Shown one piece after another: positions 1 to 11,002 of a stretch of 64,000 nt of DNA. The stretch is taken from assembly GCF_900095855.1 (NCBI RefSeq), contig NZ_FMIY01000002.1, forward strand, positions 1,107,322 to 1,171,321. The letters run 5' to 3'. Both the position numbers and the translations under genes were made by a program. This DNA is from Megasphaera coli. GTDB lineage: Bacteria; Bacillota; Negativicutes; Veillonellales; Megasphaeraceae. Positions within the stretch are counted from its first letter, which is position 1; every line of letters begins with the position of its first letter. The notes under the pieces are model-generated. The model ran no database searches, had not been told where the DNA came from, and saw only the letters and a program-made list of their open reading frames with translations.

Positions 1-49
1 CCATGATACCGATATTTCTCGTTTTTTCCAAGGAATATTCTCTTGCCAC
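1..49 (-). CDS. fusA: Elongation factor G, N-terminal fragment (cut by window edge)
   Basis: Only the first 16 codons lie in the window. They begin with GTG at 49 and read MAREYSLEKTRNIGIM, which matches the highly conserved start of EF-G, just before its G1 GTP-binding loop. EF-G is the cytosolic GTPase that drives ribosomal translocation. The gene follows rpsG by 36 nt, as in the classical str operon (rpsL-rpsG-fusA). A GAGGAG motif lies about 12 nt before the GTG. The identity rests on the short match plus the expected gene order. Confidence 0.88.
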   Translation of the reverse strand, partial: MAREYSLEKTRNIGIM

Positions 50-85
50 GATGTTCTTCCACTCCTCAATAATAGTAACTTGCTC

Positions 86-580
<495 letters not shown>

Positions 581-604
581 TCATCAAATTACTGCGGCAA
601 AAAC

Positions 605-976
605 CTATTTGCTCTTTTTAGCGCCGTATTTCGAACGGGACTGCTTGCGATCTGTAACACCTGCAGTATCCAAAGCGCCGCGCACGATATGATAACGTAC
701 ACCGGGAAGATCCTTGACACGACCGCCGCGGATCAGTACAACACTGTGTTCCTGTAAGTTATGACCAATGCCGGGAATATAAGCCGTTACTTCGATGGAA
801 TTCGTCAAGCGAACACGGGCAACCTTACGCAAAGCGGAGTTGGGCTTCTTAGGCGTAGCCGTGTATACACGCGTGCAAACACCACGCTTTTGCGGGCATT
901 CCTTCAAGGCCGGCGCCGTAGATTTCTTTACGGAACGCAGACGACCTTTGCGCACCAATTGGCTGATTGTTGGCAT
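605..976 (-). CDS. rpsL: 30S ribosomal protein S12
   Basis: S12 lies at the decoding centre and contributes to translational accuracy. The product is 123 aa, the normal length, starting [12 protein letters not shown]. The streptomycin-related loop [11 protein letters not shown] has lysine at position 43, and the second loop [14 protein letters not shown] is unchanged, so no classic resistance substitution is visible. The ATG at 976 has GAGGAGG a few bases upstream; an in-frame ATG 18 codons earlier would add residues no S12 has. It is the second gene of the L7Ae-rpsL-rpsG-fusA operon. Confidence 0.97.
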   Translation of the reverse strand: MPTISQLVRKGRLRSVKKSTAPALKECPQKRGVCTRVYTATPKKPNSALRKVARVRLTNSIEVTAYIPGIGHNLQEHSVVLIRGGRVKDLPGVRYHIVRGALDTAGVTDRKQSRSKYGAKKSK

Positions 977-1056
977 ATGGACACCTCCTCTCCAAACAAT
1001 TAGATTTATATTGTAACCATCATAGGACAAGGCCCTTCAGATGATATTACCGAAAA

Positions 1057-1302
1057 TCAATCCAACAGACCGACGGCTGCCGCTTTTACTTTAATGCGGC
1101 ATGCCGCGCCGAGTTCTTCCATAGTGTATTCGGAATTAAGGGGTATTCCCGTTTCGGCGGCACAGTCCGTAAGCGGACAAGTAACACGGGCATCACTGTC
1201 TTTAGCGACGTATACCAAGGTCACTTCATTTCGTTTCATTGCTTTTAAGGTTTGTTTGGCACCTACCGTCTTGCGGGCCTTGTGCAACGCTTCCAAGCTC
1301 AC
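1057..1302 (-). CDS. L7Ae-family kink-turn binding protein (YbxF/RplGB-like)
   Basis: This 81-aa protein resembles the small L7Ae/L30e/S12e-type proteins found just before rpsL in many Firmicutes. Those proteins bind RNA kink-turns; their exact role is not settled. The pattern of an amphipathic start, the stretch VTLVYVAKDSDARVT and the cysteine pair region before SEYTMEELG fits the alpha-beta-alpha fold. GTG at 1302 is preferred because AAGGAG ends 8 nt before it; a GTG at 1311 overlaps that ribosome site. It is the first gene of the str operon, with its own promoter at 1359-1387. Confidence 0.85.
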   Translation of the reverse strand: MSLEALHKARKTVGAKQTLKAMKRNEVTLVYVAKDSDARVTCPLTDCAAETGIPLNSEYTMEELGAACRIKVKAAAVGLLD

Positions 1303-1358
1303 GAAATTCACTCCTTACCCATGCAAATTAGACGCAACACTCATTGCGACACTTACGT

Positions 1359-1387
1359 ATTGTAGCATTCCTATATTTCCCTGTCAA
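1359..1387 (-). promoter_or_regulatory. Sigma-70-type promoter of the L7Ae-rpsL-rpsG-fusA operon
   Basis: Minus strand: TTGACA (1382-1387), a 17-nt spacer, TACAAT (1359-1364), with TG one base before the -10 (extended -10). It lies about 57 nt before the GTG of the L7Ae-like gene and downstream of the alcohol dehydrogenase terminator, so the str operon has its own strong start. Confidence 0.85.
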
Positions 1388-1480
1388 TCTTTTTACCGTA
1401 ACATGCCGCAAATAAATAACATTCATTATTACACGTCCCCTAGTGTCCCATAGTATCTTGTACATCTATTTTGACGGGCA

Positions 1481-1512
1481 AAAGAAAAGAGGCGAAACCC
1501 CTATTCCGCCCC
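1481..1512 (-). terminator. Rho-independent terminator of the iron alcohol dehydrogenase
   Basis: Minus strand: a hairpin of about 9 bp (with G-U pairs) between 1489 and 1512, followed by TTTTCTTT at 1481-1488. It lies 31 nt after the dehydrogenase stop codon. Confidence 0.75.
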
Positions 1513-1543
1513 TTTCATCATAATTATTCAACTATGTTTTGTC

Positions 1544-2710
1544 TTACAGGCTTGCTTTTAAAATATCTACGACTTCATCGCGGCTGAGTACTTTATATCC
1601 GCCCTTCAGAATGAACGTACCGTCGGCAACGCCCTCGATCATATCTTCCGTCAGGCCCAGTTCACGGGCGTGCATGACAACACCGATTTCTTCCATATAT
1701 GCACGCATCCGTTCCAGTCCTTCTTTAGCCGTTTCTTCATCCGTCCTGCCGTTCGGGTCGACATTCCAGACATTTACGGCATAGCGCTTAAACTTAGGCA
1801 GGCCAGCCGCAAGGATGTGATAATAATACGGCAAGGACACGGCAGACAGCGTCATGCCGTGCGTTGCATCCGTATAGGCGCCGATGGACTGGCCGAGCAT
1901 GTGAACCATCCAATCCGTTTTCTTGCCTTTGGCGACGAATGTGTTGAGCGCCCACGTGGCAATCCACATGATGTTGCTGCGCGCTTCATAGTCCTGTGGA
2001 TTTTTGACGGCAATGCGCGCCGAATGAATGAGAGAGCGCAGGAGACCTTCCATGACATAATCGGACGTGTTGTCGTCTTCGCCGGAAAAATACTGTTCCA
2101 GTATATGGGACATAATATCGAAAAAACCGGCTACCATTTGATACTTCGGCAAGGTCAGGGTGTATTCCGGGTTGAGTATGGAAAATTTAGGAAATACATC
2201 TTCCTTAAAGACGCGGCCGATTTTACGATTTACACGGCGATTCGTAATGACGGATCCGCCGTTCATTTCAGATCCCGTGCCGACCATAGTGAGGACACAG
2301 CCGACGGGGATAACGGGATTGTCGATGTTTTCCATACGGATAAAGTACTTTTCCCACGGGTCGTCGTCACAATAGGCCGAAACGGAAACGGCCTTGGCAT
2401 AGTCGCAGACGGACCCTCCACCGACGGCAAGGAGCAGATCCGCCTTATGGGCTTTGGCGATTTTCGCACCTTCTATAAGCTTATCGCTCGTCGGATTCGG
2501 CATGACGCCTGCGTCTTCGACGACATTTTTATCACAGGCTTTGAGGATTTCCAAGACCTGATCGTAAATACCGTTCTTCTTAATAGAACCGCCACCGTAA
2601 ATAAGGACAATATTCTTACCGTACTTGAGCAGCTCTTTCTGTAAATAATCGAGAGACTTATTGCCAAAATATAATTTTGTCGGATTGACATATTCAAAAT
2701 TCCCCAGCAT
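1544..2710 (-). CDS. Iron-containing alcohol dehydrogenase, butanol dehydrogenase-like
   Basis: This is a group III, Fe-dependent alcohol dehydrogenase, 388 aa, similar in layout to NAD(P)H-dependent butanol dehydrogenases (YugJ/BdhA/YqhD type). These enzymes reduce aldehydes to alcohols in the cytosol. The nucleotide-binding GGGS motifs lie near residues 39-42 and 97-100. The likely metal ligands are D198, H202, H270 and H284. ATG at 2710 was chosen because AAGGAGG lies 7 nt upstream. The gene is a single unit between rpoC and the str operon, bracketed by terminators on both sides, which is an unusual site for a fermentation gene. Substrate and cofactor preference cannot be read from sequence alone. 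Confidence 0.9.
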   Translation of the reverse strand: MLGNFEYVNPTKLYFGNKSLDYLQKELLKYGKNIVLIYGGGSIKKNGIYDQVLEILKACDKNVVEDAGVMPNPTSDKLIEGAKIAKAHKADLLLAVGGGSVCDYAKAVSVSAYCDDDPWEKYFIRMENIDNPVIPVGCVLTMVGTGSEMNGGSVITNRRVNRKIGRVFKEDVFPKFSILNPEYTLTLPKYQMVAGFFDIMSHILEQYFSGEDDNTSDYVMEGLLRSLIHSARIAVKNPQDYEARSNIMWIATWALNTFVAKGKKTDWMVHMLGQSIGAYTDATHGMTLSAVSLPYYYHILAAGLPKFKRYAVNVWNVDPNGRTDEETAKEGLERMRAYMEEIGVVMHARELGLTEDMIEGVADGTFILKGGYKVLSRDEVVDILKASL

Positions 2711-2750
2711 ATGCATCCCTCCTTGTAATACCGGGCACCGGTGTCATTTT

Positions 2751-2759
2751 ATTGTAGCA
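2751..2759 (-). promoter_or_regulatory. Extended -10 promoter of the alcohol dehydrogenase
   Basis: Minus strand TGCTACAAT, about 41 nt before the start codon and just past the rpoC terminator. No good -35 at 17 nt; the expected -35 position falls inside the terminator. Confidence 0.45.
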
Positions 2760-2767
2760 TATATTGT

Positions 2768-2795
2768 CAAAAAGAGGCCGCCTCGCAGCGGCCTC
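2768..2795 (-). terminator. Rho-independent terminator of rpoBC
   Basis: Perfect 8-bp GC-rich stem (GAGGCCGC/GCGGCCTC, 2774-2795) with a 6-nt loop, followed on the minus strand by a T run ending at 2768. It is 6 nt after the rpoC stop. Confidence 0.92.
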
Positions 2796-2801
2796 CTGCC
2801 C

Positions 2802-5800
2802 TTATTCTTCCCCTGCAAATACGGGATCTGCCGGGCTTGCTTCGTTTGTATCACATTCAATGATGGGAATCGGCTTTACTACCTTTACCTTGCGGTACCG
2901 GCTCATGCCCGTACCGGCAGGAATGAGTTTACCGATAATGACGTTCTCTTTAAGGCCCAGCAGAGGGTCCACTTTTCCCTTAATGGCCGCATCGGTCAAA
3001 ACACGGGTCGTTTCCTGGAAGGATGCGGCCGACAGGAAGGATTCCGTCGCCAAGGCGGCCTTCGTAATACCGAGGAGCATGACCTTGCCGACTGCCGGTT
3101 TGCCGCCGGACGCCTGAATGCGCCGATTCATATCTTCGTACGTATTCATTTCCACATAATCACCGGGCAGTACTTCCGCGTCACCGGAGTCTTCAATCTT
3201 CATCTTTCGCAACATCTGGCGAACGATGACCTCAATGTGCTTGTCATTGATTTCAACACCCTGCGATTTATAGACCTTCTGCACTTCGTAAACGAGGTAG
3301 CGCTGCGTATCTTCTACTCCCTGAATGCGCAGAATATCGTGCGGATTGATGGACCCTGCCGTAATGCGGCTTCCCTTTTCAATTGTATCGCCTTCATGAA
3401 CGACGAGGTGTGCGCCGTACGGAATGGTATAGCTTTTTTCTTCGCCGTCTTCAGCCGTAACGTGAACAATATGAATGTCTTCGTGATCTTCTTTTTCCGT
3501 AATGGAGACAACGCCGTCGATTTCCGTGACAATAGCGTTCCCCTTCGGTTTACGCGCTTCAAACAATTCTTCGACACGCGGCAACCCTTGCGTAATATCG
3601 CCGGCCGATGCGACGCCGCCCGTATGGAAAGTACGCATGGTCAGCTGTGTGCCCGGTTCGCCGATGGACTGAGCCGCAATGATGCCGACGGATTCACCTA
3701 CATTGACCTTGCCGCCCGTGCCTAAATCCCGGCCGTAGCACTTGGCGCAAACACCGTATCGACTGCGGCAGGTAAGAACGGAGCGAATGCGGACTTTGTC
3801 GTAATACTTGACGACCTCCTTCGCCTGGGCTTCCATAATTTCTTCGTTAATGGGCACGATGACTTCGCCCGTATCGGAGTTTACCAGCGTTTCTGCAGCC
3901 GTTCTGCCGACGATGCGGTCTTCGAGCGGTTCAATAACCCCGTCACCTTCGACGATGGCCGTCACTTCGACACCGCGAATATCGTTGTTGCGGACGCGAA
4001 TTTCCGTTGCGTCGCTCACGAGAATGCGTTCAATCGCGTCTTCCGTCAAGGCCGTGCCGGCCGGGCAAATTTCCACGCCCGTTGAATCGTAGACCGTCTT
4101 TTCCACGGTCTTGCCGAGCATGTTTTCCACCATGGCATCGCGCAGGGCCGCACGAATGCTTTCTTCCGGCGCACCGAGAGCGACCGTTTCGATGACGTTC
4201 GTGTGGTTGAGGTCATCGTTAATATCCATCTGGCTGCCGCGCAGGAGAAGCTGCGGAATCTTGCGCTCCACTACTACATCCAGGTCATCATTGCTGAGAA
4301 TATGATCTTCCGCAAAGACGAGCTCGCCCGTTTCCGCGTCGATCACATCACGCGCAAGGACGCGGCCGATTAACTTTTCCCGCAACAGATTGACTGCCTG
4401 CCGGACGGATCCGGCGAGGCGCGCCCGTTCACGCACAATGTCGAGACCGAATACATCACAATCGTCCTCACGGACGATGACGTCCTGCGATACGTCAACA
4501 AGACGACGCGTTAAATACCCCGAGTCGGCCGTACGCAGGGCCGTATCGGCCAAACCCTTGCGGGCGCCGTGACTGGACGTAAAGTAATCCAATACGGACA
4601 GGCCTTCACGGAAATTGGCCTTAATAGGCAGATCGATAATTCGACCGGACGGGTCGGCCATAAGGCCGCGCATACCCGCAACCTGACGAATCTGCTGTTT
4701 GTTGCCGCGAGCACCCGAATCGGCCATCATGAAGATAGAGTTAAACGGATCCATATTGTCCATCATGGCTTCCGTTACGTCGTCCGTCGCTTTTTCCCAA
4801 AGGGCGATGGTTTTGCGATACCGTTCATCTTCCGTAATGAGACCGCGCATAAACATTTGTGTGACCCGGAGTACTTGCGCATCCGTTTTGCCGAGAATGG
4901 CTTTTTTCTCGTCCGGCACCTGAATGTCCGAAATGGCAATGGACATGCCGGCCTGACGCGCATAGTGGTAACCGATGGCCTTAATACGGTCGAGGAGAGT
5001 TGCCGTTTCCGTATTGCCTACGAGGTGGAAGCAGTCCGCAACGAGCTTGCCGATTTGCTTCTTGTTCATAAGAACGCCGAGGCAATGCACATCAACGTAT
5101 TCCTTATCCTTTTCAAAAGCTGCAACAGCTTCTTTATCCACTTTACGTGCGACCTTCGGACGCACTGCCAAAAGATCGATACCGCAGTGTTCTTTCAGGG
5201 CGCTGAAGCTCCAATCACGGATACGGCCGCCCTCTTCTTTAATTCTGACAAGATGATTGTCATCAATGAGGCCGTTTTCGTAAGCGAAAATCGTATCATG
5301 AGGATCCGCAAAGACCATGACTTTGTCCGTATGGTAGCGGCGCAGCTCTTCAAAAAGCTGGTTGTTGTAAAGCATACGACCTGCCGTCGTTTCAATCATG
5401 CCGTGGCCGGGAATTCGCACCTTAATAAGGGCACCGATATCTATGACCTTGGCATCGTATGCCAGCATGACTTCGTCGAAATTGGAGAAGGATTTGCCTT
5501 CGCCCATGGCACCGGGTTTGACCATAGTCAAGTAATACGCGCCGAGCACCATGTCCTGTGTCGGTACGGCAACAGGTTTGCCGTCTTTCGGCGCCAGGAT
5601 ATTGTGAGCAGAAAGCATAAGTGTCCGTGCTTCGGACTGAGCTTCTACGGAAAGGGGCAAATGGCAGGCCATCTGGTCGCCGTCAAAGTCGGCATTGTAC
5701 GCCGTGCAGACCAGGGGATGAAGTTTGATGGCCCGTCCTTCCCAAAGAATCGGTTCAAATGCCTGTATGCCTAATCTGTGCAGCGTCGGGGCGCGGTTCA

Positions 5801-7034
5801 AAAGAACGGGATGTTCTTTAATAACATCTTCCAAAACGTCCCAAACATTGGAATTAACGCGTTCCACCTGCTTTTTTGCATTCTTAATATTCGTAGCCTG
5901 TCCGTTTTCAACAAGCTTTTTCATAACAAAGGGCTTGAACAGTTCCAAGGCCATTTCTTTCGGCAAGCCGCACTGGTGCATTTTCAGTTCCGGCCCGACA
6001 ACGATAACGGAACGGCCCGAATAGTCGACACGTTTGCCCAGAAGATTCTGACGGAAACGGCCCTGTTTCCCCTTGAGCATGTCCGAAAGGGATTTCAACG
6101 CTCTGTTTCCGGGACCCGTTACGGGACGGCCGCGGCGGCCGTTATCGATAAGCGCATCGACCGCTTCCTGGAGCATACGCTTTTCATTACGTACGATAAT
6201 ATCGGGAGCTCCCAATTCAAGAAGGCGGCTCAAGCGGTTGTTCCGGTTAATAACGCGGCGATAGAGATCATTCAAGTCGGAGGTGGCAAAGCGGCCGCCG
6301 TCAAGTTGTACCATAGGCCGCAATTCGGGCGGAATGACGGGGATTGCGTCCATAATCATCCATTCCGGTTTGTTTCCCGAGTGGAGGAAAGCTTCAATGA
6401 CTTCCAGTCGACGGATAGCGCGAACACGGCGCTGACCGGAGGAATCGTGCAGTTCTTCGCGCAATTCCCTGTCGAGTGCTTCCAAATCAAGTGCCTGGAG
6501 CAATTCTTTAATAGCCGCGGCACCCATGCCGACGCGGAATTTTTCGCCGTACATGTCCAAATTCTGACGATATTCCATCTCCGTGAGCAGCTGTTTTTTC
6601 TGCAAAGGCGTGTCGCCCGGATCGAGAACGATATACGATGCAAAGTAAAGCACCTTCTCCAAAGAGCGCGGCGAGATATCGAGGACAAGGCCCATGCGGC
6701 TGGGAATACCCTTGAAATACCAAATATGAGAAACAGGTGTAGCCAGTTTAATATGGCCCATCCGTTCACGCCGCACTTTCGAGCGGGTTACTTCGACACC
6801 GCAGCGATCGCAGACAATACCTTTATAGCGAATACGTTTATATTTGCCGCAATGACACTCCCAGTCCTTTGTAGGCCCGAAAATGCGTTCACAGAATAAA
6901 CCGTCCCGTTCCGGCTTTAACGTACGATAATTAATGGTTTCCGGTTTTTTCACTTCGCCGTGAGACCATTCAAGAATCTTTTCCGACGAAGCCAGGCCGA
7001 TTCGCATGGAATCAAATTCATTTACGTCCAGCAC
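2802..7034 (-). CDS. rpoC: RNA polymerase beta-prime subunit with expanded central region
   Basis: This is the largest RNA polymerase subunit, 1410 aa. The zinc ribbon uses C60, C62, C75 and C78, the catalytic Mg-binding motif NADFDGD is near residue 447, and the second zinc site ([11 protein letters not shown]) is near residue 1087. The trigger-loop region [16 protein letters not shown] follows without the SI3 insertion of E. coli. Between about residues 886 and 1085 there are three related units beginning [20 protein letters not shown] and [10 protein letters not shown], where other Firmicutes have one of about 55 residues. GTG at 7034 gives the canonical [10 protein letters not shown] start with a good ribosome site; longer forms overlap rpoB. 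It lies 28 nt after rpoB. Confidence 0.97.
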   Translation of the reverse strand: MLDVNEFDSMRIGLASSEKILEWSHGEVKKPETINYRTLKPERDGLFCERIFGPTKDWECHCGKYKRIRYKGIVCDRCGVEVTRSKVRRERMGHIKLATPVSHIWYFKGIPSRMGLVLDISPRSLEKVLYFASYIVLDPGDTPLQKKQLLTEMEYRQNLDMYGEKFRVGMGAAAIKELLQALDLEALDRELREELHDSSGQRRVRAIRRLEVIEAFLHSGNKPEWMIMDAIPVIPPELRPMVQLDGGRFATSDLNDLYRRVINRNNRLSRLLELGAPDIIVRNEKRMLQEAVDALIDNGRRGRPVTGPGNRALKSLSDMLKGKQGRFRQNLLGKRVDYSGRSVIVVGPELKMHQCGLPKEMALELFKPFVMKKLVENGQATNIKNAKKQVERVNSNVWDVLEDVIKEHPVLLNRAPTLHRLGIQAFEPILWEGRAIKLHPLVCTAYNADFDGDQMACHLPLSVEAQSEARTLMLSAHNILAPKDGKPVAVPTQDMVLGAYYLTMVKPGAMGEGKSFSNFDEVMLAYDAKVIDIGALIKVRIPGHGMIETTAGRMLYNNQLFEELRRYHTDKVMVFADPHDTIFAYENGLIDDNHLVRIKEEGGRIRDWSFSALKEHCGIDLLAVRPKVARKVDKEAVAAFEKDKEYVDVHCLGVLMNKKQIGKLVADCFHLVGNTETATLLDRIKAIGYHYARQAGMSIAISDIQVPDEKKAILGKTDAQVLRVTQMFMRGLITEDERYRKTIALWEKATDDVTEAMMDNMDPFNSIFMMADSGARGNKQQIRQVAGMRGLMADPSGRIIDLPIKANFREGLSVLDYFTSSHGARKGLADTALRTADSGYLTRRLVDVSQDVIVREDDCDVFGLDIVRERARLAGSVRQAVNLLREKLIGRVLARDVIDAETGELVFAEDHILSNDDLDVVVERKIPQLLLRGSQMDINDDLNHTNVIETVALGAPEESIRAALRDAMVENMLGKTVEKTVYDSTGVEICPAGTALTEDAIERILVSDATEIRVRNNDIRGVEVTAIVEGDGVIEPLEDRIVGRTAAETLVNSDTGEVIVPINEEIMEAQAKEVVKYYDKVRIRSVLTCRSRYGVCAKCYGRDLGTGGKVNVGESVGIIAAQSIGEPGTQLTMRTFHTGGVASAGDITQGLPRVEELFEARKPKGNAIVTEIDGVVSITEKEDHEDIHIVHVTAEDGEEKSYTIPYGAHLVVHEGDTIEKGSRITAGSINPHDILRIQGVEDTQRYLVYEVQKVYKSQGVEINDKHIEVIVRQMLRKMKIEDSGDAEVLPGDYVEMNTYEDMNRRIQASGGKPAVGKVMLLGITKAALATESFLSAASFQETTRVLTDAAIKGKVDPLLGLKENVIIGKLIPAGTGMSRYRKVKVVKPIPIIECDTNEASPADPVFAGEE

Positions 7035-7062
7035 TAATACCGCTCCCTTCTGTACTGCATCC

Positions 7063-10000
7063 TTATTCTTCCGTATCCTTGTCATCGTCGGCGAGAGCCG
7101 TATCATAACTCATACCGATTAACTCCGCTTCATCACCGTTGTCGACAGCTTCCGCTTCTTCAGCAGGCGCTTCTTCATCGGTGCGAACGACCGGTTCCGT
7201 TACTGCTTCACTTTCCATAATATGGCGAATTTCATCGTTCTTACCCGTATCCGGTTCCGCATCGTCTTCATCATCCAATTCCTTAATGACCACTTCTTCG
7301 CTGTCTTCATTGAGGATTTGGACATCTAACCCGATGGCCTGCAATTCCTTCAAAAGAACCTTGAACGATTCGGGAACTCCCGGTTCGGGAATATTTTCAC
7401 CTTTGACGATTTTCTCGTACGCCTTGACACGACCGACGACATCATCGGACTTAACCGTAAGCATTTCCTGTAATGTGTATGCCGCACCGTATGCTTCCAG
7501 AGCCCAAACTTCCATTTCACCGAAGCGCTGGCCGCCAAACTGGGCTTTACCGCCGAGAGGCTGCTGCGTAACGAGAGAGTACGGGCCGGTCGAACGTGCG
7601 TGAATCTTGTCATCTACGAGGTGATGCAGCTTGAGGAAGTACGTATAGCCGACCGTAACGCGGCGATCCATAGGTTCGCCCGTACGGCCGTCGTAAAGAA
7701 CGGTTTTGCCGTCTTCCGGCAAACTTACGGCACGCAATACGTCAAAGACATCTTCCGCATGGGCACCGTCAAAGACGGGCGTCGCAATGTGGACACCTGC
7801 TTTATCGGCCTTAACCATACCGTATGCATCGAGATCGTAACCGACTTCCTTTAATTTTTCGGCGAGCTTATTATCGGGATTCATAATCTGAACACCGATT
7901 TCGTGCATGGCCCAACCGAGGTGGGTTTCCAAAATCTGTCCGATGTTCATACGGGACGGAACGCCCAAAGGGTTGAGAACGATTTGTACGGATGTGCCGT
8001 CCGGAAGGAAAGGCATATCTTCCTGACGCATGACGCGGGAAACGACGCCTTTGTTACCATGACGGCCGGCCATTTTATCGCCTTCGTGAATCTTACGTTT
8101 CTGGGCGATATAGACGCGGACGAGGTTGTTTACGCCCGGCGGCAGTTCGTCATTATTTTCCCGGGAGAAGACGCGCACTTTGACGACCTTGCCCGATTCG
8201 CCGTGCGGCACGCGCAGCGACGTATCGCGGACTTCCCGTTCTTTGTCGCCGAAAATAGCGCGCAAAAGGCGTTCTTCCGGGGTCAATTCCGTTTCCCCCT
8301 TAGGCGTAACCTTACCGACGAGTACATCACCGGGAAATACGTCGGCACCAACCATGATAATCCCGTTTTCATCAAGGTTTTTCGTACTGTCTTCGCTGAC
8401 GTTCGGAATTTCGCGCGTAATTTCTTCGGCGCCCAATTTAGTATCGCGGGCGTCGCATTCATATTCTTCTACGTGAATGGACGTGTAAATATCGTTTTTC
8501 GGCAGTTCTTCGCTGAGAAGGACGGCATCTTCATAGTTGTACCCTTCCCAAGGCATATAAGCGACAAGGATATTGTAACCCAAGGCCAATTCACCGCCGT
8601 CCGTAGCCATGCCGTCGGCAAGGACCTGATCTTTTTCGACGTAATCGCCCTTATAGACAATGGGCCGCTGATTGATACAGGTACTCTGGTTGGAGCGGAC
8701 GAACTTGATGAGTTTGTACGTGTCAATGCCGCCATCATCGGCAAGAACAATGATTTCATCGCCTGTAACGCGCGTTACCTTACCGGCCCGTTTGGCGAGA
8801 ACGCAAACTCCCGAGTCGCAGGCGGCCTTATATTCCATACCCGTACCTACGAGCGGAGCCTGTGTGCGGAGCAAGGGAACGGCTTGGCGCTGCATATTCG
8901 CGCCCATAAGCGCACGATTGGCGTCATCATTTTCGAGAAAAGGAATCATGGATGTACCGACGGAAACCACTTCCTTAGGCGATACGTCCATAAAATCGAC
9001 GCGATCCCGTTCCACTTCCAAAACCGCTTCACCGTGACGGCAGGCGACGCGTTCGTTGACGAAGGTGCCGTCCGCCGCAAGCGGTTCGTTCGCCTGGGCA
9101 ATAATATACTGTTCTTCTTCATCGGCCGTAATGTAATAGACATCGTCCGTAACAATGTGTGTCGCCTTATCGACTCGTCTATAGGGCGCTTCAATAAAAC
9201 CGAATTCATTTACTTTGCTGAAACATGCAAGGGACGAAATCAAACCGATATTCGGTCCTTCCGGCGTCTCAACGGGGCACATGCGGCCGTAGTGTGAATG
9301 ATGTACGTCACGCACTTCAAAGCCCGCCCGTTCACGCGATAAACCGCCGGGTCCCAACGCACTGAGACGACGCTTATGCGTAAGCTCCGCAAGGGGATTC
9401 GTCTGATCCATGAACTGAGACAACTGGCTGGAGCCGAAAAACTCTTTAATTGCCGCCACAACAGGGCGGATGTTGATCAGCACCTGCGGCGTAATCGTTT
9501 CCGAATCCTGCACGGTCATGCGTTCGCGCACAACCCGTTCCATCCGTGTCAGGCCGATACGGAACTGATTCTGCAACAATTCACCGACACAGCGCAGGCG
9601 ACGGTTGCCGAGGTGATCAATATCGTCCACGTTGCCGAAGCCGTCCATGAGATTCAGCAAATAGCTGATATTGGCAATAATGTCTTCCCGCGTAATCGTA
9701 CGGTGATCGTAAGGCAAATTGCTGTTATTGCAAATAATTTTATAAACGGAGCCGTCCTGTTTTTCAACGAATACTTCCACCAGACCGTCATGGTTGAATA
9801 CACCGCTGTCTTTAATCGTCCCGATTTCATTGGCACCGATTTCCGTATGCGCCGCCACAACTACTTCTCCCGTCTCGGGGTCGACAACGGGTTGATGGAG
9901 AGTCAAACCGAAAAGGCGGTGCTCCCAACCGAGCTTGCGTCCCGCTTTATAACGGCCGACGCGTGCCATATCATAACGCCGGGGGTCAAAGAAAAGACCT

Positions 10001-10761
10001 TCAAAAAGGCTGCGCGCGCTCTCTTCCGACGGCGGTTCGCCGGGGCGGAGTTTTTTATAAATTTCGATCAATGCCTCTTCCTGCGTTTCTGTCGTATCTT
10101 TTTCAAAGGTGGCCTGCAGACGGGCATCATTATAGAAAAGCTCCATAATATCGCCGTTGGTCTGCCATCCGAGTGCACGAATCAGTACGGTTACGGGAAT
10201 TTTTCGATTTCTGTCAATACGGGCGTAGACGATTCCGTTCGTATCCGTTTCCAGTTCAATCCAGGCGCCGCGATTCGGAATAATCGTGGAACTGTAGAGA
10301 CGAATACCCATAGGATCTATTTCACGGCCGTAATACACGCCGGGGGAACGGACCAACTGGCTGACAATAACGCGTTCAGCGCCGTTAATGATGAACGTGC
10401 CCGTGTCCGTAATCAAAGGGAAATCACCCATGAATACTTCCTGGTCTTTGATTTCACCGGTTTCTTTATTTAAGAGGCGAATTTGCACGCGAAGAGGCGC
10501 TGCATACGTCGTATCCCGCTCCTTACATTCGCGAATATCATATTTCGGTTCTCCGAGGGAAAAGTTTTCAAAGGACAGCGAGAGATTCCCTGCCGCGTCT
10601 TCAATAGGAGAAATATCTCTGAAAATATCTTTCAGCCCTTTTTCCAAAAACCATTCGTAAGATTTGATTTGCAAATCCAACAAATGAGGCATCTTCAGGA
10701 CCTCGTTAATTTTTGCATACGTATACCGAGTTCGTTTCCCTACCTGTACAGGTTTGAACAT
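7063..10761 (-). CDS. rpoB: RNA polymerase beta subunit
   Basis: This is the second catalytic subunit of RNA polymerase, 1232 aa, starting [18 protein letters not shown]. The rifampicin-binding segment (about residues 441-475, [18 protein letters not shown] then [13 protein letters not shown]) keeps the wild-type D, H, R and S residues, so no classic resistance change is visible. The C-terminal 80 residues are strongly acidic, as in Firmicutes that carry a beta tail. rpoC follows in the same operon. Upstream is tyrS instead of the usual rplJ-rplL, so the subunit genes have their own promoter (10943-10971) and a roughly 175-nt leader with a terminator-like hairpin. Confidence 0.98.
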   Translation of the reverse strand: MFKPVQVGKRTRYTYAKINEVLKMPHLLDLQIKSYEWFLEKGLKDIFRDISPIEDAAGNLSLSFENFSLGEPKYDIRECKERDTTYAAPLRVQIRLLNKETGEIKDQEVFMGDFPLITDTGTFIINGAERVIVSQLVRSPGVYYGREIDPMGIRLYSSTIIPNRGAWIELETDTNGIVYARIDRNRKIPVTVLIRALGWQTNGDIMELFYNDARLQATFEKDTTETQEEALIEIYKKLRPGEPPSEESARSLFEGLFFDPRRYDMARVGRYKAGRKLGWEHRLFGLTLHQPVVDPETGEVVVAAHTEIGANEIGTIKDSGVFNHDGLVEVFVEKQDGSVYKIICNNSNLPYDHRTITREDIIANISYLLNLMDGFGNVDDIDHLGNRRLRCVGELLQNQFRIGLTRMERVVRERMTVQDSETITPQVLINIRPVVAAIKEFFGSSQLSQFMDQTNPLAELTHKRRLSALGPGGLSRERAGFEVRDVHHSHYGRMCPVETPEGPNIGLISSLACFSKVNEFGFIEAPYRRVDKATHIVTDDVYYITADEEEQYIIAQANEPLAADGTFVNERVACRHGEAVLEVERDRVDFMDVSPKEVVSVGTSMIPFLENDDANRALMGANMQRQAVPLLRTQAPLVGTGMEYKAACDSGVCVLAKRAGKVTRVTGDEIIVLADDGGIDTYKLIKFVRSNQSTCINQRPIVYKGDYVEKDQVLADGMATDGGELALGYNILVAYMPWEGYNYEDAVLLSEELPKNDIYTSIHVEEYECDARDTKLGAEEITREIPNVSEDSTKNLDENGIIMVGADVFPGDVLVGKVTPKGETELTPEERLLRAIFGDKEREVRDTSLRVPHGESGKVVKVRVFSRENNDELPPGVNNLVRVYIAQKRKIHEGDKMAGRHGNKGVVSRVMRQEDMPFLPDGTSVQIVLNPLGVPSRMNIGQILETHLGWAMHEIGVQIMNPDNKLAEKLKEVGYDLDAYGMVKADKAGVHIATPVFDGAHAEDVFDVLRAVSLPEDGKTVLYDGRTGEPMDRRVTVGYTYFLKLHHLVDDKIHARSTGPYSLVTQQPLGGKAQFGGQRFGEMEVWALEAYGAAYTLQEMLTVKSDDVVGRVKAYEKIVKGENIPEPGVPESFKVLLKELQAIGLDVQILNEDSEEVVIKELDDEDDAEPDTGKNDEIRHIMESEAVTEPVVRTDEEAPAEEAEAVDNGDEAELIGMSYDTALADDDKDTEE

Positions 10762-10770
10762 GCTGTTACT

Positions 10771-10893
10771 TCACCCCTTATAAAAAGTACATCTCTTTAA
10801 AGCCGAAAGTTTTTGCTTACGGAAAAAGCGACAAAAAAGCAAGGCTCTGACGTAACGTGAACCTTGCTTGATTTTCTTCTGATCCGGAATCAT
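10771..10893 (-). CDS. Possible rpoB leader peptide (40 codons)
   Basis: An uninterrupted frame starts at ATG 10893, just after a GGAGG, and ends with a TGA 9 nt before the rpoB start codon. The predicted 40-aa peptide is basic, beginning MIPDQKKIKQGSRYVRALLF. The frame runs straight through the hairpin and T run at 10833-10868, so a translating ribosome would prevent terminator formation. The Shine-Dalgarno to ATG spacing is very short (about 1-2 nt), which lowers confidence that it is translated. No known family is recognised. Confidence 0.35.
   Translation of the reverse strand: MIPDQKKIKQGSRYVRALLFCRFFRKQKLSALKRCTFYKG
10833..10868 (-). terminator. Terminator-like hairpin in the rpoB leader (possible attenuator)
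   Basis: Minus strand: GCAAGG, a 17-nt loop that can pair partly, CCTTGC, then TTTTTT. It lies downstream of the rpoB promoter and about 70 nt before the rpoB start. It could end tyrS read-through transcripts, attenuate rpoB, or both. Confidence 0.65.
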
Positions 10894-10942
10894 TCCTCCG
10901 TAGACAAAAATAAACCTTCTGCCGGATATTCTGCAATGAGTT

Positions 10943-10971
10943 ATTATAGCATACGAAAGTGTCTCGGTCAA
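10943..10971 (-). promoter_or_regulatory. rpoBC promoter
   Basis: Minus strand TTGACC (10966-10971), 17-nt spacer, TATAAT (10943-10948), with an extended -10 TG. It starts 31 nt after the tyrS stop and predicts a leader of about 175 nt. Confidence 0.85.
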
Positions 10972-11002
10972 TAATTAATATTTAATCACATCCTTGGAAT
11001 TT

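Noticed and set aside
605-976. Streptomycin resistance change in rpsL
   Set aside because: Lysine 43 and the second resistance loop are wild type.
7035-7106. N-terminal extension of RpoC by 24 residues
   Set aside because: It would overlap rpoB; the GTG at 7034 gives the conserved start with a well-placed ribosome site.
7903-9297. A 464-codon plus-strand frame opposite rpoB, and other long antisense frames opposite rpoC, recN, dapB and the alcohol dehydrogenase
   Set aside because: They mirror strongly conserved coding regions on the other strand, have no ribosome sites or family motifs, and arise from GC-biased third positions.
9390-9440. Rifampicin resistance change in rpoB
   Set aside because: The key Asp, His, Arg and Ser residues of the resistance region are unchanged.
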